This document shows positions 4,775 through 5,361 of a stretch of 5,361 bases of DNA, piece after piece. Source of the DNA: Promethearchaeota archaeon (GTDB lineage Archaea > Asgardarchaeota > Lokiarchaeia > Sigynarchaeales > SOKP01); contig JAGXNZ010000175.1 of the NCBI GenBank assembly GCA_019894655.1, positions 1-5,361 on the forward strand, written 5' to 3'. A program made the translations under genes and the position numbers. The notes beneath the pieces are model-generated. The model was not told the origin of the DNA and ran no database searches. It saw only the letters and a list, made by a program, of their open reading frames with translations. How positions within the stretch are numbered: the first letter of the stretch is position 1; each line of letters opens with the position of its first letter.

Positions 4775-5361
4775 ATGCCCAAGAAAATCAACATGCCAGA
4801 ACCAGAAGAAAATCTGAAAATTATCGATGTTCATTGCCATTTACCATTTCCTCGACCGAAAAAAAACGATAGATTACCTTCTGATGAGCAGCAATATCGA
4901 GATTTCTTGAATAATGGGGGTGTTTACTTAGTAACCAGCTCGATCGATAACAGTACTCTTGAATTAATCCTAAATTTTATTAAAGAAAAGGAGAAAATTG
5001 GTTTTACGTGTGGTTGGGCACCTCAAACTGTCACCTATTCGTCTAAATCCCAATACGGTATAGAATGGAAAAAATGGATTGAATTTATTCAAGGCAATCA
5101 GGAAAAGTATTTAGCCATAGGAGAAATTGGTTTGGATTACCATCACGCAAAGATACTTGAGAAAAGAGAAAAGCAAATTACAGAATTAAAGAAAATATTC
5201 GAGTTAACAAGTGGGTTTAATAAACCCTATGTTTTACACGTTAGAAACGCTGCAGAACACGAGTTTGATCGAGACCACCCTAAACATCGTTATAATAAAA
5301 GGGATGGTGCGACAAAAGAAATCCTTACCATAGTCAAAGAATTTAATATAAACCCTAAACA
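4775..5361 (+). CDS. TatD family metal-dependent hydrolase, N-terminal part
   Basis: The first 195 residues of a TatD-type hydrolase (amidohydrolase fold, metal-dependent deoxyribonuclease family) run off the right edge. Family landmarks are in order: the HxH metal site in IDVHCHL (His20, His22), a beta strand VYLVTSS (50-56), Glu117 in AIGEIGLDY (bridging metal ligand) and His155 in PYVLHVRNA. The later His and Asp ligands lie outside the window. Where many TatD proteins have GxHPH, this one has GWAPQ (80-84). It also carries a charged segment after the third motif (about 160-180, EHEFDRDHPKHRYNKR) that looks longer than in E. coli TatD. Start ATG 4775 is chosen over ATG 4793; both leave the HxH motif intact. 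There is no signal peptide, so it is probably cytosolic. Substrates in this family include DNA 3' ends and damaged nucleic acid, but the exact role here is unknown. Confidence 0.9.
   Translation, partial: MPKKINMPEPEENLKIIDVHCHLPFPRPKKNDRLPSDEQQYRDFLNNGGVYLVTSSIDNSTLELILNFIKEKEKIGFTCGWAPQTVTYSSKSQYGIEWKKWIEFIQGNQEKYLAIGEIGLDYHHAKILEKREKQITELKKIFELTSGFNKPYVLHVRNAAEHEFDRDHPKHRYNKRDGATKEILTIVKEFNINPK

Noticed and set aside
1..5361. Defence system, CRISPR, transposon or integrated element
   Set aside because: No repeat-spacer array, transposase, integrase, toxin-antitoxin pair or nuclease-helicase set is visible; TatD alone is a common housekeeping-type gene.

Overview
The window is AT-rich (roughly one third GC by eye). 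It looks like a chromosomal segment of an archaeon. No clear Shine-Dalgarno sequences precede the genes. TATA-like boxes sit about 22-35 nt upstream of several start codons, which fits leaderless or very short-leader mRNAs, and plain T-tracts follow two genes as archaeal-style terminators. The mix of an HdrD-like iron-sulfur gene pair, a DUF6125 gene, lysine/glutamate-rich coiled-coil proteins and a TatD hydrolase would suit an Asgard (Lokiarchaeia-like) genome. That placement is an inference from gene content and style, not something the sequence proves.

Layout. Positions 1-544 (+) hold the C-terminal third of a GH2 beta-glucuronidase, cut by the left edge. At 570-1085 (+) is a DUF6125-family protein with a cysteine-rich C-terminus. 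At 1174-2208 and 2296-3324 (+) are two tandem paralogous iron-sulfur proteins of the HdrD/GlpC type, each with two N-terminal four-cysteine cluster motifs, a degenerate first CCG domain and a complete second CCG domain. At 3480-3899 (+) is a short, highly charged coiled-coil protein. Two minus-strand ORFs face it: a doubtful 47-aa ORF (3945-4088) and a 137-aa coiled-coil protein (4235-4648). A TatD-family hydrolase (4775 to the right edge, +) is transcribed divergently from the 137-aa gene.

Function. The clearest functional unit is the Fe-S pair, perhaps with the DUF6125 gene just upstream. CCG-domain proteins with ferredoxin-like clusters usually pass electrons between a soluble or membrane carrier and a thiol/disulfide or organic-acid couple. 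The partners here are not visible. A T-tract and a possible promoter between the two paralogs suggest that they can be expressed separately, so they may be alternatives or a heteromeric pair. The glucuronidase and TatD genes look like unrelated neighbours. No tRNA, rRNA, CRISPR array, insertion sequence or phage gene was seen. The most open items are the variant cluster motifs of the Fe-S pair, the two uncharacterised coiled-coil genes, and the 335-bp stretch 3900-4234 with a small ORF and an 11-bp inverted repeat.
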